Shown here in pieces: positions 23,282-35,175 of a stretch of 64,000 nt of DNA; within the stretch, counting starts at the first letter, position 1; the number at the start of each line of letters is the position of its first letter. This DNA comes from Gnetum montanum (taxonomy: Eukaryota; Streptophyta; Gnetopsida; Gnetales; Gnetaceae). Under the pieces are notes generated by a model. That model had not been told where the DNA came from, made no database searches, and worked only from the letters and a program-made list of their open reading frames with translations. The position numbers and the translations under genes are program-made. Location of the stretch: the NCBI GenBank assembly GCA_015680685.1, contig MNCI01016273.1, positions 937,951 through 1,001,950 of the forward strand, read 5' to 3'.

Positions 23282-24684
23282 TTTATACCTTACTCGTTAC
23301 CTTAGTTCATTAAGTTCTTAATTCATATGATTGCAAAGTTAGAAAAATTTCTAAGAAAAATCCCCAAAATATGTCTATCTCCTTTATGACCCTTCGCAAT
23401 TGGTTCCTTTTTCCTTATGTATGGCTTATAATGATGGTTATGTGTGTCTTATAATGTTGGTGTCCATGAAATTTTACTAGATGGGGCAATTGAGCATGAA
23501 AACTAAAGCTTTGTGATTTGTTGCAAAATTTCAGGTTAAGTCCATCAATCTGGGGTAAGCGGAAAATTAGTTTGAGGCACCAAAAGTGTGATACGATCAT
23601 GTTAGTGATGTGACAAGCACTATAATGAACCAGAAAAAGGGCATTGAAATTGAAGTTGTGGATGGATCACGTGATATGGAATGGGAAACAATAAAATATA
23701 ATAGTTTAGCACTTGGAGGATGAAGAATGATGTCGTTGTGTTAAAAAAGTACAAGTCAAAAAAGCTACACAAGTGGGTGATCCCCAAAGTAGACTCTAGC
23801 CTATGATGTCCTTATGTAACCACACTTAAAAATGTTTGTACGCATTAAAAGGGTTGAATGCAATGCAGCCCTGTGAAACAAAACACACATGTTAGAACCA
23901 CCAATTTGAGATAATAACTCCATGTCACACAAAACCACAAGTTATGATCACTTGAACAACGAGATGAGATGGACTGTAGAAAGGATTGTAGAAATTGGGA
24001 CATGAGGTATCTTACCATGGACACAATGAAACCTTGTGTGTTATTAATGGTTAAATAATTATGAGTCCTTCTTTCCAAGATTCAAACCCCGTCCACACCA
24101 TCTTGTGTCGATGAACAATCATAATACTATCATAATTGTGAGGAATAACATCATTTGGCATTTTGTCCAAAAAAGAAGCTTTATTTATGGCACACACATA
24201 TTTTTTTCTTGTTCACTCTCTCTTTTCAATTCTAAGAAGCCACCAACCTTTAGTCGTGGGTACATGTCTTTCCAGTGGAACCCACAAAATTTTATTCAAT
24301 GTCATTTCAGGTTACTCTTACTTCCATTTTTCATTAGATCTACAAGGATATGGTTACAACCTCAGCAACATGATAGAACATATAGAAGTGGCCAAAGAGA
24401 ATTCACAAATCCCCTTGATGTCACACCCTTCATATTTTGCCTTAGTTCTACACTCTTCTATCTAGACACAACGATTATAGATTTATTATCATTATGACCA
24501 GGGCAAGAACCTCTTATTAATGGAATTGATGGGTAGATGTCATGGTCTCAATGTCTGAATAATTACTCCCTTATGATTGGATACGATAGAGAAAACCTTA
24601 CCTCAATGGGCTACATGATCATTTTATACACAAGTGAGATTACACAACAAAGAAAATGAAAACAAAAACTAAAAATAATTGGAA
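23282..24684. other. Element B middle region (left copy)
   Basis: No coding family is recognised. Matches 41,561-43,395 except for about 430 bp missing near 23,440. Plus-strand frames here (24,105-24,497 and others) recur in paralogues but lie antisense to the element and look incidental. A related, more diverged version occurs in A (24,685-25,390 and 48,298-49,010). Confidence 0.55.
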
Positions 24685-27600
24685 AAATAACACTATATTA
24701 ATCAAAACCACAAGTCATGATTAGTTATATAGTGAGTTCATATGGATGATAGAAAGGATTGTTGAAATTGGGACATGAGGTTTCATAGCATAGGAATAAT
24801 GAATTCTTGTGTGTTATTAGTGGTTAAAGTAATCATTAGCCCTTATACCCAAGATTCAAACCAAGTCCAATCCACTATCCATTGACATCACATTGCTTCA
24901 TCTCTCAAATTCACAATCATAAGACCATTACTATTTCAAGGAGTATCAAAAATGACATTTTGTTCAAGGGAAAATTTTATTTATGGTAGTTTATTATATT
25001 TTTTTTAGATTTCTAAGAAGCTACCTACCTTCAGGCATGGATACATGTATTTCTAGAGGAACCCCTAGAAATTTATTATGTGCATAGATCTTATTTTTGA
25101 TTGTGTCATCCTTACCAAAGGACTACCTTCAAGCATGGATAACATGTCTTTCGAATGACATGGTAAGGTAGCACTTGTTGTACTATTGCTTCCATTTTTT
25201 TTAGATCTACAAGGATATAATGCAATTCTAGTAACATGATAGAACTTATAGTAGTGATCCAAGAGATTCCACAAATTCCCTTGATGTCACATCATACACA
25301 TTCTAACTTGGTTCTTCACTTTTCTATACATGCATAATGATCACAATTTTATTCTTATTTTTATTAGGGAAAGAATATCATTATGGCCCTAATGATGAGT
25401 AGTGGAGTAATTCAATGCCCAACCATACAAGTCACAAGCATTTCACATGTCATTAGATCATAATTAGTGGACAAGGCAATGTGATTATGCTAGTAATCAG
25501 TTAAAGTTCAGGATTGTTATCTTCCCACATGAGCTACTGAAATCTAGGTGTATGGTTTAACTCATTATGAGATATATGATAATTGAGGTTGTGTAGGCCA
25601 TCTTACTCCTAGTAAATGGGATGAATAAAAGGATGAATGCTAAACTAAGTAAGATGAATAATAAATCTAGTCTAGCCTTGTGTGATAAGTATTCATTCCT
25701 AATCTTTTGTACACACCTTAGGCTTCATGTAACTACCACTAGGATACCAAGTGTACTACTACTGGGCATACCAAGAGATAGCACTATTGGGTTACCAAGA
25801 AATTACACTTAACTGCTCAAGATTAGTCATACTCATTCTACTTAATATGAACATGTCAAAGTAAAGTGCTTTAGAAAAGTAAATCGTTAAGCTAGGAAAC
25901 AATAAGAAAATTATTCTATGTTTAAACAGTAAATCTAGAAGAATGCTGCAATAGTATGAAATAGCTTGATGTTTGTTGTTGATCACACTTGTGCCCAAGT
26001 ACAAAATTCTCGAATAAAGATGTCATTCACTAGTTCACAATACACTGTGGGCATTCAAACTTCTAAGTGCTTAAGATTAACTCATAAAAATAAATTGAAA
26101 GAGTTTTGGTAAGGATGGACAAATTTGTTGTCTTGGACCATGCACTTAAGTGTTGTATTTATAGGCAAGCATGTATCTTATGATATCAAATATTCAATGA
26201 CATGGCTTGGGCTCTAATATCAAGTATGCAATATCGCAACTCCAATATCAGATGTCCAATATCACAGCCAACAAGAATTGACCTTATCACATTGTAAGAA
26301 CCTTTTATTATTGGAATGAGAGGGTGGATGTTGTGGTTTCACTGTACAAATAATCAATCCCTTATGACTTAATAACATAGAGGAATCTTTATGTTATTGG
26401 ACTACATCTTGTCTTATTCATGATGTTTTATTAGAAATTTGACAAAATTATGTATGAGTAAAATAAAAACAAAACATGAAAATCATGAAGAATTAGAAAA
26501 GATGTCAAACAACAATTAGAAAGAGAAAAAGAATGAAAAATTATCAAAGAATTAGAGAATATCAAAGAATAGTAAAATTTTAAGAAATGTAAAAGTATAA
26601 AATTAGGAAAAGATATTAAAGAATGTGAAACTTGGTAAGAAATATGAAAAAGTATTAACAAGGTAGAAACAAAAAAGATTTGTAAAATGAAAAAAATTGA
26701 AAAGCACATATTAATTCCCAAATCAAGATAAGGCATCTTCCCCATGACTAAACTCATGGACAAGTGTTTGGAAAATGCACCCTAGACTTCTTGGATCATA
26801 CACTCTAGGTTCTTCATTTACCATGTTTAGTGATTTAATTTTTTTATTATTCTACCTTGTAATCTTGATGGTATTTGAATTTTGATCATCTAGGTTCTTA
26901 TTGTTTTTCTTTCTATTGATGTATTATTATGATTTAATATTTTTGTCTATAAATTCTTAGTTGGATCATTCTCTTAGAAGAAAAGTTAATAAGTGGATCA
27001 TATGCTTTCATGCATGTTTTAGATGATTTTAGGTTCTCATTTTTTGACCATTGGGTTTCTTTTGGTTTAGTGATCCATGCTTCCCTTTGTCCATACACTT
27101 GTTTTTCATATCTGTTGTGGGTTGGTGTATAGATTGTGTTGTCATTCTAAAGTGTTAGCCCACAACTGCATCTTTTTGTATCATTGGTAATGTATGGAAT
27201 TCTCTACTTGTGTATGACTCCATGCTTATCCTACTTGAAAGAGCTCCTACCTTTATCTAGTTTGATACTGTCTCCATTAACATCATAGTTCTAAGTTCTA
27301 ATACTAATTTTTGGAAAAGCATAGTGGTTGTTGGAGGGTCTATTATAGGGTAAACTTGTTTCAATGAAGTCCTACATCTACTAGCTCTTTCTAGACTTGT
27401 CCTAAAGAAAGGATGTTTCTTAGATTTTTCTTTAGCATTATTAGTATGATCCTCCCTTTGTTATAGCACATCTCTTCTAAGGTTGTGATGGAAGTTCCCC
27501 TTGCATAGTGGGTGGTGGCACTAGTGGCAAAGAATTGAAAGGTGGATTTGATGGGCCATCTATTGGCAAATGTGCATAAGGATGTATTCATCCTTGGAGT

Positions 27601-27900
27601 AGTAGGTTCGTAGTATTTTGGTGTATAGTAAGAAGAAAAAGTTTGAACTGAAGAATTCCCTAGAGATATTGGATATAGAACACAATATCCATAAGGGTTT
27701 AGTTGCCTATATGGATATTTTTGCCTTGGTAGTGGCATTGCCCATGTCTATGGTTGCTACGACTGTTGCTGCTATCTCTTGTGGTTGAGGGTAAGCTCCA
27801 CTTGGATAATATGTTGGCTAAAAAGGTTTCCTTATATTACCTCACAGATAAGATAACCTTTTGGGCATCTCCTATTTAACAAAGCTTGGATTGAGTGCAT
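24685..27900. other. Element A middle region (left copy), interrupted by LTR C
   Basis: Apart from LTR C (25,393-26,289) I see no gene. 26,431-26,763 is an A- and K-rich minus-strand stretch of low complexity. Matches 48,298-51,500 closely. No RT, RNase H or integrase motif was found on the minus strand. Confidence 0.55.
25393..26289 (-). repeat. Lone LTR C (left copy)
   Basis: 897 bp with TGATAAGGTC start and CTCATCA end on the minus strand, and TATAAATA at 26,156-26,163. It is related to, but distinct from, LTRs A and B. No PBS or PPT adjoins it. The homologous point in B (24,490-24,510 and 43,185-43,205) lacks it. No clean 5 bp target duplication is visible (CCTAA and CATTG flank it). Confidence 0.7.
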
Positions 27901-29587
27901 AAATCCTAGATTCTTACAACTAGGCCATAACAAGGCAACATCCCTTAGGATATTCATATTGGCACACCTTGCATCCTTCCTCTTCCTCTAAACTAGAGTC
28001 AGTATATCCTTCAATGGTAGCAACTTTTCCTTTGTGCTTATAACTTTCTTGTCCATAATCTCCTTTTTTATTTTTTTCCTTTGCCCTTGTTAAGTGCTTG
28101 GTCGGTCTTCTCTTCCAATATCTTTAGGGCTATTTCAAATTTTTCATCCACTAAATCCCACATTTTTTCTACCTTAGTTGCTATATCATTTACAAATTTT
28201 TGGATAGGTTGAGGCTTTTTCTAGATAACATCTTTCATGGATTCATTCTCTTGCTTGTCACATATCTGCCCATCATATTTCCTTATTGATGGATCTCTAT
28301 TATACTCTTTAGCTAACTCTCTCTTCTTAATTTCTCCTTCTTATTTTGCTACTTAATAAATTAATATTTGGATTCAATGTGAGGTCATATTTGATAGTCA
28401 TCCTTAGGCATAAACCCCAAGGGTCTTTCTAGTTTTGTTTCTCAACACATCTACTATGTGCCTTAGTTGTTCTGTCTATGGGAATCCATGGCCTAGGCAT
28501 TTGTGCAGCAAGGAATAATATCTATTCATCGCTGCATTAAGGGATTCATGGATCCCTTTCTTCCATCCTTGGATTTTCTTTCTTAAGTTTGACACTTGAG
28601 AGTAAGTTTGATATTTATCATTGAAGAGTTCAATCGTGGTACACCATCTTAAAATTGATTTTGATTCTAATGAACTATAATAGCTTTTAACTTCTTTAAT
28701 GAGTGTTCTAAGGAACAACTTGAGATTTTTCCAATCACTTTCAATGTTTTGTAGGACATAGGCATCATGGAATGCTTGAAGGTGATGTGGTGGATCTACA
28801 TTGTACCCATCTTCAAATTTGTGCATGTTATTCATCTCTAGTCACTTGATATGTCTATCCCTTATGTGCCTAGTTGGGATATAAATAGCTTCCTATATGT
28901 TGGTCATACTTCAAGTTGCCAATAAGGGCTATTCGTGTTCATAGGATTCATCAACTCTATTGTAGTAGTGTCCCCTTAAATGCTCATACCTCTCTCTATT
29001 CTCATACCTATCTCTATTTCTTCTCAGTTCATGCTCTTCATCTTCTTCAACATAGTGCCTTGGGTTATAGTAATTTTGATGATGAGTTTGATGTCTTTCC
29101 CTATCATGGTCTTGGTACTTGTGTCCTCTTTTGCTAGAGTCTACTAACAATCATGAGGATGAAGATGATGTTGTGGGAGAACAGTGTTGGCTAGTCCTCC
29201 TTCTGCAACTCTGAGATTCTTCTTTTTGGTATTTGGTAGAAACTCTTGGCTTTAAGTCCTTCTTATGCCTAGAGTCTTTGTCTTCTCTTCTATGTGTTTC
29301 TACTAGAGTGAAATGTAGTTGTACCTTAACAAGTTCTTCCCATTGGATAGTAGGTGTTTGAGAGTTAACTTCATGATCCTAGTGAAGTTTTTCTTGCCAT
29401 GAATGCATCATCATCTAGTTCTTCTAGGACCATAGAAGAATTATTTTCTTCCCTTGGTTGTGGGCATGTTTAATCTCCATTGTAGCATCTCTCTTCGCTT
29501 GTGCCTCTATGGGCTCATGGGGCCTTGTCATGTGTTTAGTCACATAGTACCCTTCTTATGGATGCATCAAATTCATTCCCCTTAGAG
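27901..29587 (-). pseudogene. Gag of element A, truncated (left copy)
   Basis: The core at 28,476-28,835 is open for 119 codons. It reads KFEDGYNVDPPHHLQAFHDA, then a stretch ending WKNLKLFLRTLIKE and Y-x-SLESKSI-x-RW, then LLHKCLGHGFP. This is the retrotransposon gag domain pattern FxG-xDPxxHLxxF...W-x-x-L. Upstream, 28,929-29,150 encodes an R/E/H/Y-rich tract. At 27,925-27,990 is a Cys-rich motif, C-x2-C-x7-C-C-x4-H in the paralogue. The gene start is lost at the 29,587 rearrangement. Confidence 0.7.
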
Positions 29588-32500
29588 ATAGATATTGAAA
29601 GCAACATGAAGTGCTCTTAGATAATTTCACCCCTTATCAACATGTCTTTAATGTTGGATGCATACCAAAAACAAGGATTATAGTAGATAATTTATAGAAA
29701 GAACATGATCCTTTCTAAAAGAAAATAGTGAGCACATGTTGAAAAGAAAAAAAATGGTGACCCTCACATTTGTAGGTGTGAGGGTAGGCTAACATTTTGA
29801 AGATCATAATGCCTAACCATTAAAATTGAATCTCTTGTAATATCAAGAACTTTCATAGCTTAAAAATTTCTTTAACAAAAATAACCTAGAAGATAGAAAC
29901 TTTATGTAGCATTATTCCATAAACTAGATGTTCTCTATCATGACTTGAGTGCACAGAATTTAGTCTAGAAGAGTCAACATCGATGAAATCTATCATTTTG
30001 ATGAAGCTAGAGCTAAATTAGTTAGTAGAACCAATGGAAGAAACAATACTAATGACAAAATTATCATGGCTACTCTTAAATCTTGAACTCAGAAAAACTC
30101 ATGGGTACCCAATATGAAGAACTTAATCAATCACAAAGTTAAGAGCCTAAAAGGTTCTAAACTCTATCTTCAATTAACAATCATAGAGATAGAAGAAGTT
30201 TTATGGGTTAAAAATTTTATGTGGATTAAATACATCAACTAAAGAGAGCTTGCAAAGACCAAAAAAAATGGAAAAAATGGAAAAAAAAACAACAAAATAT
30301 GGAAGAAGTTGCTAAATATAAACTAAAAATCAAAAAAATGATAAATGACAAAAGTATCATGAAGAACTTTCAAGTAATTTCATCTCTTATCAGCATGCCT
30401 CTCAAAAATAGAAATGGGAACAAAAATTTTATAGGAATAACATGATCCTTTTTAAAAAAAAATAGTAAGCACATGTCAAAAAGAAAAAAATGGCAATCCT
30501 CATATTTGTAAGTGTACGGGTGGGCTAATATTCTAAAGATTATAAAGTCTAAATATCAAAATTGAATCTACTATAACATTAGGAACCTTCAAAATTTAAA
30601 AAATTTCCAATACAAATATCCTAGAGATTAGTAGCTTCATGTGAAGTAGAAACATTTTTTTTCATCATTCATTCAACTATATGTTCGCTATCATGACTTG
30701 GGCACACATAATTTAGTCTAGAAGAGTCTAAAAATTGATAAATTATGTCATTATGATGAAATAGAGCAAGATTGGCTAGCAGAAGTAGCAAGAGAAATAA
30801 TAGTAATGATAAAATTATCACTATTTCTCTTAAATATAGAACTCAAACAAACTCATGGATTCCCAACAAAAAAACCTTTATTGAGCACAATGTTTAAAGG
30901 CTAAAAATGTTCTAGACTCCATCTTCAACCAATAATTGCAAAGAGAGAAGAACTTTTATGGGTTGAAACTTTTATTTGAATCATATGTAGTAGCCAAAGA
31001 GAGTTGATAGAGACTAAAAAAATGGAAAAAAAAATAGAAAAGAACATGCTAAACATGAACTGCAAATTAGAAAAAAATTACAGATATGAAAAGCAACACA
31101 AAGAGCTTTTCAGGAATTTCACCTTTCATTAGCATGCCTTTGATGCTAGATTCATGTCAAAAATAGGGATGAAAATAGCCAATTTATAGAAAAACATGAT
31201 CTTTTCTAAAAGAAAACAATGAGTATATGTTGGAATGAAAAAAGTGAATGCATGTCAAAAAAAAAAAAAGGGTAAGCACATGTTAGAAAGAAAAGAAAAA
31301 CAATAAGTACATGTTGGAAAGAAAAGAAATAGTGAGTGCATGTTGGAAAGAAAAATTAGAGTATAACACAATGAATGAAAAAAATAGAAAAATAAAATTC
31401 AAGATTATTTTAATTTGAAAAGGGAAAAGAGGAAAAATTACTTAAAATAATAGACAACAAGAATTGTGAAATACCTAGATTTTTAACCCAAGTGATGATT
31501 GATAAGTAAGGAAAAACTTCATCTTAGCACCCATTGACATATGCAACCTAATAGTGAAGGCACATCTATGAAAGCTATTCAGGATACCTAGGTGAGATGC
31601 TTATGTTTTCATTATGGTGAGTTATAAGTAGCTTGCTCTACTTCTAAAACATTTTATGGACAATTAGATCACTGGCTTGCATTATTGCTAATAGTGGTTA
31701 GCTATATTCACTGACTAGCATTGTTGCTATCATTGGCCAACCATATTGTTGCTTGCTAGTATTAGTCAACTATATTCTAAAGTTAGGCAATGATGGTATC
31801 TACTTGCCTCACCTTTGATCGATAGGCACCCAAGTATCTTGATTTGTATGTAGGTAGAAAAAGTAAAAGATACATTCACAAACAAAAATTAAAGGAAATT
31901 AAGATCCAAGAAAGCATATAGGGGTAGAAGGAGAAATTGATGGTTTCATATCAAACCATGCAAGTAGGAATAACAACTATAGCTAGCTAGGCATAGGTAC
32001 AATGTATGGATTCTTTTTATTATATTTTTATTATCGCATACTATATTCTCCTTATCCCTCTTTCGACTCTCCAAGAACCATTCAATTTTGAAAGGGATAA
32101 TATTTGGATTAAAAATATTTGAACCTTTGCATGCTAATACTAAAAACTAATGTCGTACCACTTGGCTACACTTCATATGGTCAAGGTTGAGGAAGAATAA
32201 GAAAATTCTTTGTTGGGAAGAAGCTTTACTATGGAAAGGAACTTGGAGCTACACAAAGTTTTCTATACTAGAATTGGTCGATACCATTGGAGTTTTTACC
32301 TATAGTAACAACATAAATTCTCTAACCTATCACATAAGTACCTTCAGCTTACCCCTGTCTTTAGGAGCTTAGGTAGGTAAGTAAAGATCAATTGCATCCA
32401 TTAGGTAAGGAAAAGTAGAGGATCCTTTACTATTGTATAGGACTTACACCGAATGGTAAAGTCAGAACCTTAGCTTTGCATGCAAAGATAGGGACTTACT

Positions 32501-32896
32501 TACCTTCCTTTGCTAGGAAGGTTGTAGTAGGTGGCTAAGTTTTTTCTCTGTACATAAGATGATATTATAGGAAGGATCTATAACCATCTTTGCACTAATA
32601 AAGAGAAAATTGATACACTTTTCTAAATATTTTCTTTGGCCTCATAATAAAAAAATATATTAAATGATAGAAAAAATCATCCCAATAAAATAAATAGGAC
32701 TATTGACTCATGCCTAGTATACTATGTGGAGAATAGCTGAGTGGTTGTCCATACTATCTATTAGTTCAGTAAAGAGATTATTATTCACTAGCTCTTATAC
32801 CACTATCATGGGCATTTCATATATGAAGAGACCTTCACAATAGGTTATCATAGTTATATAAATACTAGCTCACATTGAGAAAGGATTTCTCTTATG
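29588..32896 (-). repeat. Large inverted repeat, right arm (empty-site copy)
   Basis: A 3.3 kb reverse-complement copy of 2,044-2,435 joined to 11,689-14,585, with element E absent. It sits between the two copies of the A/B nest. The left breakpoint interrupts A's gag. The right breakpoint shares ATG with the start of the flank repeat at 32,894. It contains the second tRNA-Gln-like relic. Near 32,450-32,505 it has about 50 bp between two TAAGTCC repeats that is missing beside E. Confidence 0.8.
32104..32175 (-). pseudogene. tRNA-Gln-like relic, organelle type (right copy)
   Basis: Also exactly 72 nt, on the minus strand. Its 5' half TGTAGCCAAGTGGTA fits the mitochondrial trnQ D-arm better than the left copy does, while its 3' half is more decayed. 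Between them the two copies retain nearly every remembered trnQ position. Anticodon position TTA. It lies in the inverted repeat arm. Confidence 0.5.
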
Positions 32897-34097
32897 TTTA
32901 GCACATATTTTGTAGTTTCTTTACTTTTTGGCATTTTGCTCAATCTCTACCAACTCTCTTTAGCTATTACATGTCATTTGGATTAAATTCTTTACTCAAA
33001 ATTATTTTTTTCTTTATTATTAATATTATTTTTGTAGTCCAAGATATCCCTATAATCAAATGACTTAAAATTAGTAAAAATAATATAGATTTTATGGAAT
33101 GTAATTTTAGTAAAGGTACAAATAATGATGAAATGGAAGTAATAATATAAGATCAAAAAAGAAATAAAAATGAGGTAAATTTATTGAAATAGAGATAGAC
33201 TAGTAGTGTTTTATGCCATGAAAGAATCGCAATAAAAAGAAAAATAAAAAGTTATATGATGGTAAATGTTAAGTTATAACAAATAGCATAAATAGCAAAT
33301 TAGTTTGGTAGCATGCTTAGATGCATGTTCCATATTACAAGATGAGATAAATTGGATAATAAAAATATTATAGGAAGGCTTAATGTAAATTATATTATAG
33401 ATAAGTTATAGAAATATTTTTTAGATGATTTAGTTATGGTAAAAGAGAATTGATTAATAAACTTCTCAAAAAATATTACCACATCATAGATTTTAGAAAA
33501 CCTACAAAGAGAAAAAGATATTAAAAGGAATAATTTAAAATTATTAACATTATCATCAAAGGAATAATTGAAAATTGTATGAGACTATTGCATAAAGAAA
33601 AAATTTCAATAATTAGTAGAAAAGAATAATGAAAAAGAACCCCTATAAATAACCTTGCATTACTAGACCAAAGCTAAAATGTTCCCAACTTCATCTAAAC
33701 TTTTTATAAAAATATAATTTAGTATAAATGAAGGTGGATAGATTTCCATTAAAGAATGTTGTATAAAGTCAAAAATAAGAACTAACAAGGAATAGACAAT
33801 GTCCTAGCCACTTATAAAAGTGTCATTCTAGCCATCTATTCTATAGGAGAACACTTTTATAGGTGGCTAGGATATTGTTTATTCCCCTAATCTATTCTAT
33901 ACGAGAAAAATTTAAAGTCCAAATTACTTTTAGTATAAGTAATTTCACCAACCTATTAAATAGACAATTAAGCAAGTAGATAAATTATTTAGTGCAATCT
34001 TTTTATTCATGTATGGTGGTCGATGTCTCTAGCAAATAAACATACATTTCTTTTCATGTTGTGAGCAATTGATTTTGTCAAAGTACACAACCAACCA
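32895..34097. repeat. Target-side flank of element A, right copy
   Basis: Counterpart of 14,607-15,828. It ends in ACACAACC plus AACCA, the 5 bp target duplication of A (34,093-34,097). The short hairpin at 33,801-33,876 is the paralogue of 15,505-15,605. No gene seen. Confidence 0.75.
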
Positions 34098-34981
34098 TGA
34101 TAAGCGGTGGAGTAGTCCAACATCCAACCATGCAAGTTAGAAGTGTTCATGCACAATTGGATCATAATCCATGGATGGTCAATGTTGATATGCTAGTAAT
34201 TGAGTTTAAGCTTGTGATCGTTATCTTTCCACATGAAGCTAGTGAAGTATAAGCATATGGTTTAGATCACTATGAGGTGTATGATAGTTGATGTTACATG
34301 GCCCAAATAACTCCTCAGCATAGACATAATGAGATGAAAATAATTGCTAAGTTTAGGTAATAACAAGTAAATAAATCTATTCAATCCTAAGCAATAGGTA
34401 TCCATTCCTAGTCCACTAGTCATGTCTTGGACTTATGTATTTGTTGCTAGGGTTACCAAGTGGAATTATCACTAAGAAAATCAAATAATATCACTACTAG
34501 GAATACTACACAACTACACTTAAAATGTTTAAAACCAGTCATACCCATGCTAATGTACTAATTACGCATGTAAGGTAAAGTACTTGAGAAAGTAAAGTGT
34601 TAACTAGAAAAACATGGAAAATTATTATAAGTAAACCAAGTGATGCTAGAATGATGCAAAATAGCTTCTATCTTTACTGCCATTCACAAATTATGTCCAA
34701 GTATAATTTTCTCAAATAAAGACTTTGTTCACAATCTAATACCACACTGTGAGCATACACTTCTATCACTAAGCTATGAAAGCAAACTACAAGAGTCCAT
34801 CTAAGAGTTTAATGAATTATATGTTGGATTTTGTGCCCAAGTGTCATATTTATAAGGATGCACACATCCTAAGATAACGTATCAAGGATGACATATCATG
34901 AGAAACAACATCAGATCAATGACATCGTTGATATGACATCATTGCTATGATGTTGTTTGGACTCAAAATTTAACTTTATCA
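34098..34981 (-). repeat. 3' LTR of A (right copy)
   Basis: 884 bp. TG start and CTTATCA end on the minus strand. TATAAATA at 34,847-34,854 lies about 127 bp from the LTR start. The minus-strand PPT-like run GTCATGGGGGTA lies at 34,982-34,993. Confidence 0.85.
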
Positions 34982-35175
34982 TACCCCCATGACAAATTGC
35001 AAACTTATCCTCAAGTTAAAACAAAATTAGAATAGAGTTCTTTACAAAATTAAGAGGTACATTCGACTATACATGACTACTTTAATTATTTACATGACAT
35101 TGAATGTCGTAGTGATATTTTTCAAAAGTTTGACATAGTTGTACAACAAAATAAGATGAAAAATATTGATGCAAC

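Larger units (their letters stand above)
19426..24684 (-). mobile_element. Element B, left copy, 5' half deleted
   Basis: Begins with the 3' LTR (19,426-20,297), then ORFX (20,487-23,281) and part of the middle region. It stops at the TTGGAA junction (24,679-24,684), where the sequence jumps to A material that in the right copy lies 4.9 kb further on. Gag, PBS and 5' LTR of B are therefore gone. Confidence 0.75.
15829..29587 (-). mobile_element. Element A, left copy, 5' end missing
   Basis: The minus-strand remnant of A starts at its 3' LTR (15,829-16,708). It contains the end of ORFX, a truncated nested B (19,426-24,684), lone LTR C (25,393-26,289) and gag. It stops at 29,587 inside gag, where the sequence switches to the inverted flank repeat, so the gag start, PBS and 5' LTR are absent. 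The order matches the right copy, including the same B insertion point, so this is a duplicate and not an independent insertion. Confidence 0.75.

Noticed and set aside
24105-24497. Plus-strand frame of 130 codons with a counterpart at 42,734-43,057
   Set aside because: It lies antisense to element B, and its persistence follows from the recent segmental duplication. No known domain.
32450-32505. Second tRNA-like string with TTTGCATGC (GAATGGTAAAG...GCTTTGCATGCAAAG)
   Set aside because: It has an anticodon-stem look, but I could not fit a full cloverleaf or name a tRNA. Left unannotated.
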